A DNA stretch of 64,000 nt from Eggerthellaceae bacterium (GTDB lineage Bacteria > Actinomycetota > Coriobacteriia > Coriobacteriales > Eggerthellaceae), in the NCBI GenBank assembly GCA_022791455.1, contig JAAVZC010000014.1, positions 145,119 through 209,118 on the forward strand, written 5' to 3'. This document shows positions 50,166-58,281 of the stretch, piece by piece (position 1 is the first letter of the stretch; the number at the start of each line of letters is the position of its first letter). The notes below the pieces were generated by a model that was not told the DNA's origin, did not search any database, and was given only the letters and a program-made list of their open reading frames with translations. A program made the position numbers and the translations under genes.

Positions 50166-50195
50166 AAAGCCGCAGAGCAGCGGGCCTGCGGCTTT
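50166..50195 (-). terminator. Intrinsic terminator after the SDR gene
   Basis: AAAGCCGCAG pairs with CTGCGGCTTT; the minus-strand transcript continues TTGTTTATG. Confidence 0.85.
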
Positions 50196-50220
50196 GGCTT
50201 GCTTGGCTGGAAGCGCTGCG

Positions 50221-50973
50221 CTACGGGCGCGACAGGCCGTCGACCGGCAGCACGGCGCCGGAGATGTAGCTGGCCATGTCGGAAGCCAGGAACAGATAGG
50301 CGCTGGCGATGTCTTCCGGCTCGCCCATGCGGCCCAGCGGAATGGAGGCGATGAGCGGCTTAATCATAGAATCCGGCAGCGCGTCCACCATGTCGGTGTG
50401 GGTGATGCCCGGCGCCACCGCGTTCACGCGAATGCGATGCCCTGCCAGCTCGCGGGCCAGCGAAAGGGTGAGGCCGTTCACCGCGAACTTCGAGGTGGGA
50501 TACGCGCAACCGGAGGGCTGGGCGTGCTTGCCCACCATGGAGCTGGTGTTGATGATGGCGCCGCCGTCGCCCTGCTCGATCATGATGCGAGCCGCTGCCT
50601 GGCTGCACACGAACACGGCGGTCACGTTCAGGTCCATCACCTTCTGGAACTCGTCCACCGTGTAATCCACCAACGCGGTGCGGGAGCTGACGCCGGCGTT
50701 GTTGCACAGCACGTCCAGGCGGCCAAAGCGCGCCACCACGGCGTCGAACGCCTCCTTCACCGAATCGGCATCGGTGAGGTTGGGGCAGATGCCCATCACG
50801 TTGTCGGTCAGGCCCTCTTCGGCCAACTTGGCGATGGCCTGGTCAACGGTCTCTTTGCGCGAGCCGGCCAGAGCCACCTTCGCGCCGTTCTTCAAGAAAT
50901 CCCGCACAATAGCGTAGCCGATGCCGCGCGTACCGCCGGTCACAATGGCAACTTTGCCTTCGACGATTCCCAT
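50221..50973 (-). CDS. Short-chain dehydrogenase/reductase (FabG-like)
   Basis: 250 residues, classical SDR: cofactor motif TGGTRGIG (12-19), NNAG, catalytic Ser in NTSSMVG and the YPTSK active site. Arg/Ser after the first strand (AGSRKE) favours NADP. It acts on an alcohol or ketone; possibilities include 3-oxoacyl-ACP reduction or bile-acid hydroxysteroid oxidation, the latter common in Eggerthellaceae. Sequence alone does not decide. Single gene with its own terminator. Confidence 0.85.
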   Translation of the reverse strand: MGIVEGKVAIVTGGTRGIGYAIVRDFLKNGAKVALAGSRKETVDQAIAKLAEEGLTDNVMGICPNLTDADSVKEAFDAVVARFGRLDVLCNNAGVSSRTALVDYTVDEFQKVMDLNVTAVFVCSQAAARIMIEQGDGGAIINTSSMVGKHAQPSGCAYPTSKFAVNGLTLSLARELAGHRIRVNAVAPGITHTDMVDALPDSMIKPLIASIPLGRMGEPEDIASAYLFLASDMASYISGAVLPVDGLSRP

Positions 50974-51102
50974 GGAATGTCCTTTCTGCTGAGGAGTAGT
51001 TGCACCAATTATGGGCCAGCGCCTGTTGCCATCCTGTTTCGGGAACCCAACCGTTGCCCAATCCGCCCGCCGCAGGCCGCCTCGTCACAGCTTGCTCATG
51101 CA

Positions 51103-52659
51103 TCAGGCCAGGGGCAGTTTTACGGTGAAGGTGGTGCCTTTGGGGTTGGTGCTGGTTACGGCGATGGTGCCGTTGTGGGCCCGCACGATGTCTTGGGCGA
51201 TGGCGAGCCCCAGGCCGAAGCCGCCCTTGGAGGGGACATCGGCGCTACCGCCTGCCAGCGCCTTCGTGCGCGATTTGTCCACGCGGTAGAAGCGGTCGAA
51301 CAGCCGCGGCAAATCCTCAGGCGGGATGGCCGGCCCGCTGTTGCGCACGGAAAGCACGGCGAAGGAACCCTCCCGGACGAGCGAGACGTTGATGAAGGGA
51401 GCGTCCTCGCCCTGAGGTTCCGCGTATTTGCAGGCGTTGTCGAGGAGGATGGCGGCCAGGCGCTTGAGGCGGGCTTCGTCGCCGGTCACCTGCAGGCCCT
51501 CTTCCGCCTCCGACTCCAAGGAAATGCCCCGCTCGAAGGCAACTGCTTCGAACTGCAGCACCTCCCCTTCCGCTAGGTCGGAGAAGTCCACGCGCGTCTC
51601 GGCCGCGCCCAGCGCCGGCGCCTGCTTCGGCCGCGCCAGCTCCAGCATGTCGTTCACCAACCCCTGCATGCGCTCCGCTTCAACCTCGGTGCTCTCCACC
51701 CATTGTGCCTGGTCGGCAACGGTTTCCTGCGGGCGCGATTTCAGAATGGAGAGGTTCGCCAGCATCACCGTGAGCGGAGTCTTCAGCTCGTGAGAAGCGT
51801 CGGCAATGAACTGCTGCTGCTGGCTCCAAGCCTGCTGCACCGGCCGCAGTGCCCAGCGGGCGAAGAAGATGCTGGCCACCAAAAACACCATCAGCACCAG
51901 CAACCCCACTCCGGTCAGGGTAAGGGCCAGCGCTTCCCAGGAAGAGGCGTTGCTTGCGTCGGCGAAGGCCACGATCGTGCCGCCAGACACCGGATGGGCG
52001 CAGTAGAACAGCCCAAGTCCCGCCAGCTGCCCACACGCACGATCGACCGCCGCACTTGCGCCGGCGGCTGCGTCATCAAGCGCATCGAGCCGCCCGCCAT
52101 CCTTCAAGTCTGTAAGGGCCTCCCCCAGCACATCGGCGGAAATAGACGCGGTGGATCCGGAAAGCGCCACAGCAACCTGACCGTCGTCGTACGCCAGGTA
52201 CACGGCCACCGGAATGGTGACGCCCTCCCGATGCATACCGCCAATCTGGGGCGGAAGAGGGTGTTCCCCCTCTTCGTCCTCCGCCTCGGCGTCCGGACTC
52301 GCGGGCTCCTGCCCACTTTCGGCGTCAACATCGCCTTCGCCAAGGGCGTCCTCAAGCGCCGGCCAGCCAAACGAGTCCTCGGCGTCCTCCTCTTCCAGCC
52401 CGCGCATCGCAAGGCCGTCGCCAAAATCGTGATCGCCACCAAAGCGCCACGGGCCGCGCTCCGGCTTCATAGCCGCGTCCACCGCCAGCTGCAGCTGCTC
52501 GTACACATGCTCCACGCTTTGGCGATAATCCAGGTAGCAGATGGTGGCGAAGGTGGCCACCACTACCAGCGTGATAGCAGTCATGCTGGCCACCACGAAC
52601 TTCAGCCGCAGCGCGCGAATCACGTCGCCGGGGGCGCCCACCGGCCGCTTCCTACTCAT
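51103..52659 (-). CDS. Sensor histidine kinase
   Basis: 518 residues. TM1 at about 20-43, a ~200-residue extracytoplasmic domain with a very acidic stretch (residues ~88-133, e.g. GLEEEDAEDSF and AEAEDEEGEH), TM2 about 243-268, HisKA with His290 in FIADASHELKTPL, and the ATPase domain (DNACKYAEP, GGFGLGLAIAQDIV). It phosphorylates the response regulator encoded just upstream, with which it overlaps by eight bases. The acidic region could sense cations or cationic peptides; this is speculation. Confidence 0.93.
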   Translation of the reverse strand: MSRKRPVGAPGDVIRALRLKFVVASMTAITLVVVATFATICYLDYRQSVEHVYEQLQLAVDAAMKPERGPWRFGGDHDFGDGLAMRGLEEEDAEDSFGWPALEDALGEGDVDAESGQEPASPDAEAEDEEGEHPLPPQIGGMHREGVTIPVAVYLAYDDGQVAVALSGSTASISADVLGEALTDLKDGGRLDALDDAAAGASAAVDRACGQLAGLGLFYCAHPVSGGTIVAFADASNASSWEALALTLTGVGLLVLMVFLVASIFFARWALRPVQQAWSQQQQFIADASHELKTPLTVMLANLSILKSRPQETVADQAQWVESTEVEAERMQGLVNDMLELARPKQAPALGAAETRVDFSDLAEGEVLQFEAVAFERGISLESEAEEGLQVTGDEARLKRLAAILLDNACKYAEPQGEDAPFINVSLVREGSFAVLSVRNSGPAIPPEDLPRLFDRFYRVDKSRTKALAGGSADVPSKGGFGLGLAIAQDIVRAHNGTIAVTSTNPKGTTFTVKLPLA

Positions 52660-53329
52660 CGGGCATCACTAGGCGATAGCCCACCTTCCGCACGTTCTCC
52701 AGCTTCACCGTCGAGCCCACGTGCTTCATTTTCTTCCGCAGAAACGAGATGAACGCCTCGATGTTGTTCTCCCCCACATCGCTCTCGATGCCCCAAGCGC
52801 GGCTCATCAGCTGCTCTTTCGAGATGATCTGCCGCGGGTTCTCCATAAGGATGCGGGCAATGGCGAACTCCTTCTCGGAAAGGCCGATGGCCTTGGCACC
52901 GCAGCGCAATTCGCGACTGTCCAGGTCAAGCGCCAAATCGCCCAAACTGAGCCGCTCGAACACCACCTCGCCTTGACGGCGGGTAAGCGCGCGCAAGTGA
53001 GCCATCAGCTCGGCCGGCGAGAAGGGCTTGGTCATGTAATCGTCGGCGCCAGAGTCGAGCCCGGTTATCTTGTCCGGCACGGCATCGCGCGCGGTCAGCA
53101 GCAGCACCGGCGTAGAAACCCCGGCGCGGCGCAGCTGGCGCGCCACCTCGAAGCCATCCATGCCGGGCAGCATCACGTCCAGCACCACCACGTCGTAGTA
53201 GCCCGATTCCGCCCACGACAGCCCGTCGGTGCCCGAGTGCACCACGTCCACCTCGTACCCGTTGTCCTGCAGAATCTTCTGCAAGGCGCGGGCCAGGCTC
53301 ACGTCGTCTTCCACAATCAAAATGGGCAT
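52652..53329 (-). CDS. OmpR/PhoB-type response regulator
   Basis: 225 residues from ATG 53329 (MPILIVEDDVSLARA) after GAGGAG; the track start at 53374 is too early. Receiver domain with phospho-acceptor Asp51 (VVVLDVMLPGMDG) and Lys in YMTKPFSPAEL, then a winged-helix DNA-binding domain (LSEKEFAIARILMENPRQIISKEQL, VGYRLV). First gene of the two-component operon. Confidence 0.95.
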   Translation of the reverse strand: MPILIVEDDVSLARALQKILQDNGYEVDVVHSGTDGLSWAESGYYDVVVLDVMLPGMDGFEVARQLRRAGVSTPVLLLTARDAVPDKITGLDSGADDYMTKPFSPAELMAHLRALTRRQGEVVFERLSLGDLALDLDSRELRCGAKAIGLSEKEFAIARILMENPRQIISKEQLMSRAWGIESDVGENNIEAFISFLRKKMKHVGSTVKLENVRKVGYRLVMPDE

Positions 53330-53429
53330 GCGGGCTCCTCTACGCAAAGTTACGTGCCCCCATTCTACCCGCAACCCTGAAACGATGCTTAAATTGACCG
53401 CATACGAACGGATGACGTTGGGGAAATGA

Positions 53430-53457
53430 AAAAGCGGTAGTAGCAGCTACCGCTTTT
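53430..53457. terminator. Hairpin with A and T flanks upstream of the response regulator gene
   Basis: AAAAGCGGTAG pairs with CTACCGCTTTT around a short loop. It lies between the alcohol dehydrogenase stop (53557, minus) and the two-component operon, and would end the dehydrogenase transcript. Confidence 0.8.
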
Positions 53458-53556
53458 CGTAAAGTAAACCCGCGCCGCCCGCGGAGGTGAACGCTTCCGG
53501 GCTTTGCTGGCACCCCGAATTATAGGAGATCCGCACCCCTCGGAAAAGAGCCGCCC

Positions 53557-54741
53557 CTACAGCGCGCTGCGGTAGATAGCGGCGGCGTCTTCCATGGTCA
53601 GGCGCTTGAAGCTGCCGAAGGGATTGCCTTTGTTCAGCGCCAGGGTGGGCAGCATGTCGGCAATGGCCTCTTCCAGACGCTCTTCGTCGAAGCCCAGCTC
53701 GGCGAGCGTGGTGGGCATGCCCAGCGATGCGAAGAAGCTGCGGGTCTCATCGATGGCGGAAAGCGCGTCCGATTCCACATCTCCGCTGGTCACCAGGCCG
53801 AACACTTCGCGGCCATAGAAGGCGAAGCGGGCCGGATTCTCGCCGTGCACGTATTCCATCCACGCGGGGAACATCACCGCCAGGCCGGCACCGTGGGTGA
53901 TGGAGGTGTCGAACGCGGACAGCTCGTGCTCCAGCCCGTGGGTGGCCCAATCCTCGTGGCGCCCCACGCCCGCCAGCCCCTGGTGGCAAAGCATGCCGGC
54001 CCACATGATGTTGGCGCGGGCGTCGTAGTTCTCCGGGTCCACCAGCACGCGCGGCGCTTCGGCCCGGATGGTCTTCATGAGCGACAGGTTCAGGTTGTCC
54101 GTCACCGGCACCGAGCCCATGTCGTCGAAGAAACGCTCCAGCAGGTGGCAGAACATGTCGGTGAGGCCGGCCGCCGTTTGGAAGGTGGGCAGCGTGAAGG
54201 TGAGTTCCGGGTTCAGGAAGGCCAGCTTCGGCCGCTGAGCGTCGTTGCCGTAGCCGGTCTTGCGCCCCAGCTCGTCGTTGGAGACCACGGCGTTTTTCGA
54301 GGCCTCGCTGCCGGCCGCCGGAATGGTGAGCACCACCGCAATGGGCAGCACGTCTTCAGTTTGGCGCTTCGTTTCGAAGAACTCCCACACGTCGCAGTCC
54401 GCCTTCGCGCCCACGGCGATGGCCTTCGCGGAATCGATCACCGAGCCGCCGCCCACGGCGAGCACCCAGTCCACCCCTTCCGCCTTGCAAAGCGCCACGC
54501 CTTCGCGCACCAGACCAATCTCCGGGTTCGGCCGCACACCGCCCAGCTCCACCCAGCTGATGCCGGCCGCCTCCAGGCTGGCACGGATGCGCCCCAGAAG
54601 GCCGCTCTCCTCGGCACTGCGACCGCCAAAGTGCAGCAGCACCTTCTCCGCACCGCACGCGCGCAGCTTCGCACCCACTTGCTCTTCCACGCCGCGTCCG
54701 AACACGAAACGAGTGGGCGACACGAACTCAAAATTCTCCAT
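53557..54741 (-). CDS. Iron-containing alcohol dehydrogenase
   Basis: 394 residues from ATG 54741 (MENFEFVSPTRFVFGRG) after GAGAGGA; the track start is 147 bases too early. BdhA/YqhD-like: NAD(P) site AVGGGSVIDSAKAIA, metal ligands in GLTDMFCHLLE and HGLEHELSAFDTSITHGAGLA. It interconverts aldehydes or ketones and alcohols, probably in fermentation or detoxification. Stands alone. Confidence 0.92.
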   Translation of the reverse strand: MENFEFVSPTRFVFGRGVEEQVGAKLRACGAEKVLLHFGGRSAEESGLLGRIRASLEAAGISWVELGGVRPNPEIGLVREGVALCKAEGVDWVLAVGGGSVIDSAKAIAVGAKADCDVWEFFETKRQTEDVLPIAVVLTIPAAGSEASKNAVVSNDELGRKTGYGNDAQRPKLAFLNPELTFTLPTFQTAAGLTDMFCHLLERFFDDMGSVPVTDNLNLSLMKTIRAEAPRVLVDPENYDARANIMWAGMLCHQGLAGVGRHEDWATHGLEHELSAFDTSITHGAGLAVMFPAWMEYVHGENPARFAFYGREVFGLVTSGDVESDALSAIDETRSFFASLGMPTTLAELGFDEERLEEAIADMLPTLALNKGNPFGSFKRLTMEDAAAIYRSAL

Positions 54742-55116
54742 GGGGATCCTCTCTATATATATGTAGGGCGCCACCGCTGGGCGCCTCGTACGCATGAGGG
54801 CAATTGTAGCATCGGGGGCCCGCGTTCCCTTAAGGTTTCTCAAGGTTTGCGCCATGAAGGCGAAAGCCAGCCGAAACCGCTGCGGCAATTATTCGCATCA
54901 CATGAATTTTCGAAAAGATTTCCCAGGTAGCGCGCAGTTTACGAATATTTCCGAAAACGTACGCAGCGGTGGCACTTCCCACGCTTTGGCGGCGCGAAAC
55001 CAACGGAGTCCACCATTTTCTCGCAAAGGCTTCATGATTGAGTCGTGGGCAGAAACGACCCGCTGCGCGCCGACCGCGCACCCACTTCATCAAAGTAAGG
55101 AATTTGGTGATCAGAA
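54742..55116. other. Intergenic region without a recognisable gene
   Basis: 375 bases between divergent genes. AT-richer than its surroundings in 54880-54960, as expected for promoters; a TTTCTCAAGGTTT partial tandem occurs near 54836. No conserved RNA or repeat was recognised. The track ORFs here are not credible. Confidence 0.5.
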
Positions 55117-55935
55117 ATGAGAATTCGCAACTTGACCATCGCCGCGCTTTCCGCCGCTATGGCCCTTACCATCGCCGGATGCGCCTCGAACCCCACCGTC
55201 AACGATGAGGCCGCGAACGGCCAGCAGGCCACCTCGCAGGAGCAAGCCGCCGAAGCCACCGATGCCACAACCGACCAGGCGTCTGCGCCTGCCCGTACTC
55301 CCGAAGAGGAGCTGGCAGACCCCGCCGACCTGACCATCGTCGACTACGGCTGGTTCCCGGCCGAGAACGGCATGGTTGACTTCGCCGTTGAGGTGCAGAA
55401 CACCAACGACACCATGGAAGCCGTTTCGCCGGTTATCCACGCCGTGGCCAAGGACGCTGACGGCAATGTAATGTTCGAGAAGGACGTGGACGTGCCGGCC
55501 GTGCTTCCGGACTCCACCTATTACTTCTCGATGGTCACCGGTGGTGACTCGGGATTCATGATGACCGGCCAGACCGAAGCGGCCCAGCCGGATTCGATGG
55601 AGTTCACCATTGAGACCGCCGACGACGCGTGGCAGCAGACGGACGTGACCGTGGGCGACATTTACCAGATTAACGACGGCGGCGTTTCCGACACCGACTT
55701 CGGCGCCAAGGAATTCACCGGCACCGTGACCGCCTCTGACGAGGTGGCAGGCTCCGACCAGAGCCGCGTTGACGTGATCTTGTTCGACAGCGACGGCAAC
55801 ATCGAGGGCGGCTTCTTCAAGATTGTCGAGACCACCCCTGGTCAGGCCGTTGACTACGACGTGTACGCCATGGGCGCGCCGGACTTCGCCAGCTACCAGG
55901 TGTACGCCTCCCCGTGGCTTGACGACGCCGAGTAA
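55117..55935 (+). CDS. Lipoprotein with DUF5067-like Ig-type domain
   Basis: 272 residues. Lipobox ALTIAGC at residues ~16-22, a Gln/Ala/Thr-rich linker, then two beta-rich halves each resembling FxLYD/DUF5067 modules (VDFAVEVQNTNDTMEAVSPVIHAVAKDADGNVMFEKDV and EFTGTVTASDEVAGSDQSRVDVILFDSDGNIEGG). The repeat of strand pattern suggests duplication. Surface-exposed; function unknown. Ends at a terminator shared with the convergent folate gene. Confidence 0.75.
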   Translation: MRIRNLTIAALSAAMALTIAGCASNPTVNDEAANGQQATSQEQAAEATDATTDQASAPARTPEEELADPADLTIVDYGWFPAENGMVDFAVEVQNTNDTMEAVSPVIHAVAKDADGNVMFEKDVDVPAVLPDSTYYFSMVTGGDSGFMMTGQTEAAQPDSMEFTIETADDAWQQTDVTVGDIYQINDGGVSDTDFGAKEFTGTVTASDEVAGSDQSRVDVILFDSDGNIEGGFFKIVETTPGQAVDYDVYAMGAPDFASYQVYASPWLDDAE

Positions 55936-55976
55936 CCCGCAACACAACTGATCACCGCATTCCTTATGCGGCAGCC

Positions 55977-56003
55977 AAGAGCCCCGGGAAACCGGGGCTC
56001 TTT
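55977..56003. terminator. Terminator between lipoprotein and cyclo-ligase genes
   Basis: AAGAGCCCCGG pairs with CCGGGGCTCTT. It overlaps the last two bases of the cyclo-ligase stop codon, so it serves mainly the plus-strand gene. Confidence 0.8.
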
Positions 56004-56733
56004 ACGTTGCGGGATGAAGCCCCTGCTCAGTTGCGAGCCAAGAAACCGGCTGGTCGAAGGGATCGAGAACGTCAAGCGCGGCGAGGTTGGGCAGCAGGAA
56101 AGCCTCGCGCACAAGGCCGAGCGCGATACCGGGGAATTGCGCGAGGAAGCGGTCGTAGTACCCGCCGCCATAACCGATGCGGAAGCCAGCGCGGTCGAAA
56201 GCGAGTCCCGGCACCAGGGCCAGAACGGGGGAAGATCCTTCGCTGCGCTCAGGATGACGAGGCTGGTAGCAATCGGCCGGCCGACACGGGATCTCTCCAC
56301 TCCGCGCTTCGCGCTCCGGTCGAGATGACGTAGTGGGAGCAGGTGCGAACAGCGATGGATGGGTGGCGGGGCTCACGAGGGTTTTGGCGGAAGGGACGGG
56401 TTCGGGGATGCCGAAGGTGGCGGGGTGGAGGTCGTCTAGGCTGTCGATGCGGTGCCATTCCATGAGGCGCGTGCCCGGCACGCAACGAGGAACCGCCACC
56501 AGCTTTCCGCAGCCGAGCGCCGCGCGAATAAGGGCACGCGTATCCACCTCAGCACCCACCGACACATACGCGAAAACAGCAGTCGCATCGCGAAAAAGCG
56601 GGCTCTCCACAACATGCCGGGCAATGGCAGCGTCCGCAGCTGCACGCTCTTCAGGCGCTATGAGCCCACGCCGCTCAAGCAGCTCCTTTCGCAGCGCCGC
56701 TTTGCGTTGCGCAATGTTATCGGCATCGGTCAT
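56002..56733 (-). CDS. 5-formyltetrahydrofolate cyclo-ligase with repeat insertion
   Basis: 243 residues versus about 180-200 for the family. N-terminal RKAALRKELLERR, folate/ATP regions FAYVSVGAEVDTRALI and GRIGYGGGYYDRFL-like (FRIGYGGGYYDRFL), C-terminal DQPVSWLAT. It converts 5-formyl-THF to methenyl-THF. About 35 residues (~134-168: TSSRPEREARSGEIPC and RHPERSEGSS) are encoded by a family-2 and a family-1 repeat placed back to back just before the LALVPGLAFD strand. Confidence 0.92.
   Translation of the reverse strand: MTDADNIAQRKAALRKELLERRGLIAPEERAAADAAIARHVVESPLFRDATAVFAYVSVGAEVDTRALIRAALGCGKLVAVPRCVPGTRLMEWHRIDSLDDLHPATFGIPEPVPSAKTLVSPATHPSLFAPAPTTSSRPEREARSGEIPCRPADCYQPRHPERSEGSSPVLALVPGLAFDRAGFRIGYGGGYYDRFLAQFPGIALGLVREAFLLPNLAALDVLDPFDQPVSWLATEQGLHPAT
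56233..56329. repeat. Family-1 and family-2 repeats inside the cyclo-ligase gene
   Basis: AGATCCTTCGCTGCGCTCAGGATGAC at 56233-56258 and ACACGGGATCTCTCC...GAGATGACG at 56286-56329, both in the same orientation. The reading frame stays open through both. Confidence 0.8.
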
Positions 56734-56877
56734 GCGCCCTCCTTCCCTTCCCGCCCATTATGCACAAAAAAGTCCCCCGATGCCGACGAAGAGGAAATGG
56801 CATCGGGGGACAAAAGGCAACGCGCAGGCCCATGCTACCGGGAGTAGGCCCGCACCCACCGAGAGTGGGTCGCAAGA

Positions 56878-56918
56878 AGATCCTTCGACTCCGGGCTCCG
56901 CCCTCCGCTCAGGATGAC
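56878..56918 (-). repeat. Dispersed palindromic repeat, family 1, single copy
   Basis: AGATCCTTCGACTCCGGGCTCC...CTCAGGATGAC in the 400-bp gap between the cyclo-ligase and NapH-like genes. Confidence 0.75.
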
Positions 56919-56960
56919 AATGGGGCGAAAAGGGAGCCAGACAACAACGTCAACCAACCA

Positions 56961-57068
56961 GCGGGGTGGGGCGGCCCTCACAAAGCGAGTTCCGCACGAC
57001 GCGAAAGTGCCAGTGGCACTTTCGCCAAAGCAGGACTGTCTGAGCGACTGAGGGTTGCCCCGCCCCGC
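56961..57068 (+). other. Structured intergenic element, possible RNA
   Basis: The ends pair over 20 consecutive positions (GCGGGGTGGGGCGGCCCTCA with TGAGGGTTGCCCCGCCCCGC). Three of the pairs are G-T, which are valid wobbles only in plus-strand RNA. The interior holds a perfect hairpin GCGAAAGTGCC...GGCACTTTCGC (57001-57025). A further stem GAGGAGCG...CGCTCCTC follows (about 57077-57110). Downstream of the NapH-like stop on the opposite strand. Unknown. Confidence 0.55.
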
Positions 57069-57135
57069 TCCCCCGCGAGGAGCGCCCAGCGTGGCTGGAA
57101 ACCGCTCCTCCCGGGCCGCCGCCGGACAACCAAGA

Positions 57136-58272
57136 CTAGGCGGACGGGACTTCTAGGGCTTCTTCGTCGATCATGACCACGGCGGGTTCGTCGGCGTTGA
57201 TGCCGGTCTTCGCTTTCGCCTTCGCGCCGGCAAAGACCGGGAAGGTGATGGCCTTGGTGGGGCAGACGTCGGCGCAATTGCGGCAGCGGCTGCAGTCGGC
57301 TAGGGTGCGCTCACCGTAGTCGATGTGGCGGATGTTGATGTCGCACTCGCACACCTGCGCGCAGCGGCTGCAGGGCACGCCCTGGGAGGTTTCCAGGCAC
57401 TTGGAGTCGTCGATCACCGGCACGAAGGTCTTGCTGAAGCGACCCACCAGGTTCATGAGAGCGGAGAGCGGGCAGAAACGGGTGCACCATTTCCGCAGGA
57501 AAACCAGCTCGATGATGAGCAGCGCGGGCACCAGGATGACGGCGATGGTCATGTCGCCGGCGGCGAAGAGGCGCCACACCACCAGCACGGTGGCGAAGGT
57601 GAGGCCAACGGGGCAGACCAGGCAGAATACCGGAAAGCCGAAGATGGCGGTGGAGAGCAGCGCGCCGCCCAGCACGTAGTGGCGCGAGTCGAGGGCAGCG
57701 TGCGGCTGCTTGCAGGAGGAGCAGGTGGCGCAGCCGGAAGAGGAGCAGCCGGTGAGGGCCTTCTTCTCGTCGGCCGTCAGCGGCTGTGCGGCGGAAGATC
57801 CTTCGCTACGCTCAGGATGACGAGAGGGGGCGGAAAGCGACTGCGCGGCGGCCTTCGATTCCGCAATCTCGTACTTGGCGATGTCGACCATCTTATCGTG
57901 GTTGGCGGCGGCCAGCTCGCGGCGCTTCGCAGGCGTGCGCAGGTAGTCGCGCAGGCGGGTGATGAGCATGCTGGGGCACAGCCACGCGCAGAAGGCGCGG
58001 CCCACCAGGAAGATGAGCAGGGCCATGATGACCAGGCTCACGACGGCGCGGGGCACCATGGTCTTGGTGGCGATCATCGTGCCCAGGGCGCCAAGGGGAC
58101 ACAGGGCGGAAATGGACTCCCAGCCGAATCCGGACATGGTGCCGGTGGAGACGCCCAGGATGAGGCCGGCGGCCATGACGACGAACACGACAGCGGCGAT
58201 GGTGGTGCGCAGCTTCTGGGTGCGCAGCTTCTCGGAGAGGTCTCCGGTGGTCTTCTTTGCTTCAGCGGCCAT
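57136..58272 (-). CDS. NapH-like membrane ferredoxin
   Basis: 378 residues. About four to five transmembrane helices with the NapH-type cytoplasmic motif FCAWLCPSMLITRLRDY and CLVCPVGLTF, CTRFCPLSALMNL, then two C-terminal 4Fe-4S clusters (CSRCAQVCECDIN and CSRCRNCADVCPTKAITF). NapH takes electrons from menaquinol and passes them to NapG. A family-1 repeat encodes SRHPERSEGSS at residues ~150-159, next to a Cys-rich GCSSSGCATCSSC loop. AGGAGG before the ATG; nine bases after the NapG-like stop. Confidence 0.85.
   Translation of the reverse strand: MAAEAKKTTGDLSEKLRTQKLRTTIAAVVFVVMAAGLILGVSTGTMSGFGWESISALCPLGALGTMIATKTMVPRAVVSLVIMALLIFLVGRAFCAWLCPSMLITRLRDYLRTPAKRRELAAANHDKMVDIAKYEIAESKAAAQSLSAPSRHPERSEGSSAAQPLTADEKKALTGCSSSGCATCSSCKQPHAALDSRHYVLGGALLSTAIFGFPVFCLVCPVGLTFATVLVVWRLFAAGDMTIAVILVPALLIIELVFLRKWCTRFCPLSALMNLVGRFSKTFVPVIDDSKCLETSQGVPCSRCAQVCECDINIRHIDYGERTLADCSRCRNCADVCPTKAITFPVFAGAKAKAKTGINADEPAVVMIDEEALEVPSA
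57796..57821 (-). repeat. Family-1 repeat inside the NapH-like gene
   Basis: AGATCCTTCGCTACGCTCAGGATGAC, in frame; the fifth gene in the window carrying such an insertion. Confidence 0.75.
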
Positions 58273-58281
58273 GGATACCTC

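Noticed and set aside
50221-50973. Naming the SDR a bile-acid hydroxysteroid dehydrogenase
   Set aside because: Only generic SDR motifs are visible; position-specific evidence for steroid binding cannot be read without alignment.
4768-57821. CRISPR array from the many recurring short repeats
   Set aside because: Copies are dispersed over 50 kb, palindromic, in both orientations and without regular spacers or cas genes.
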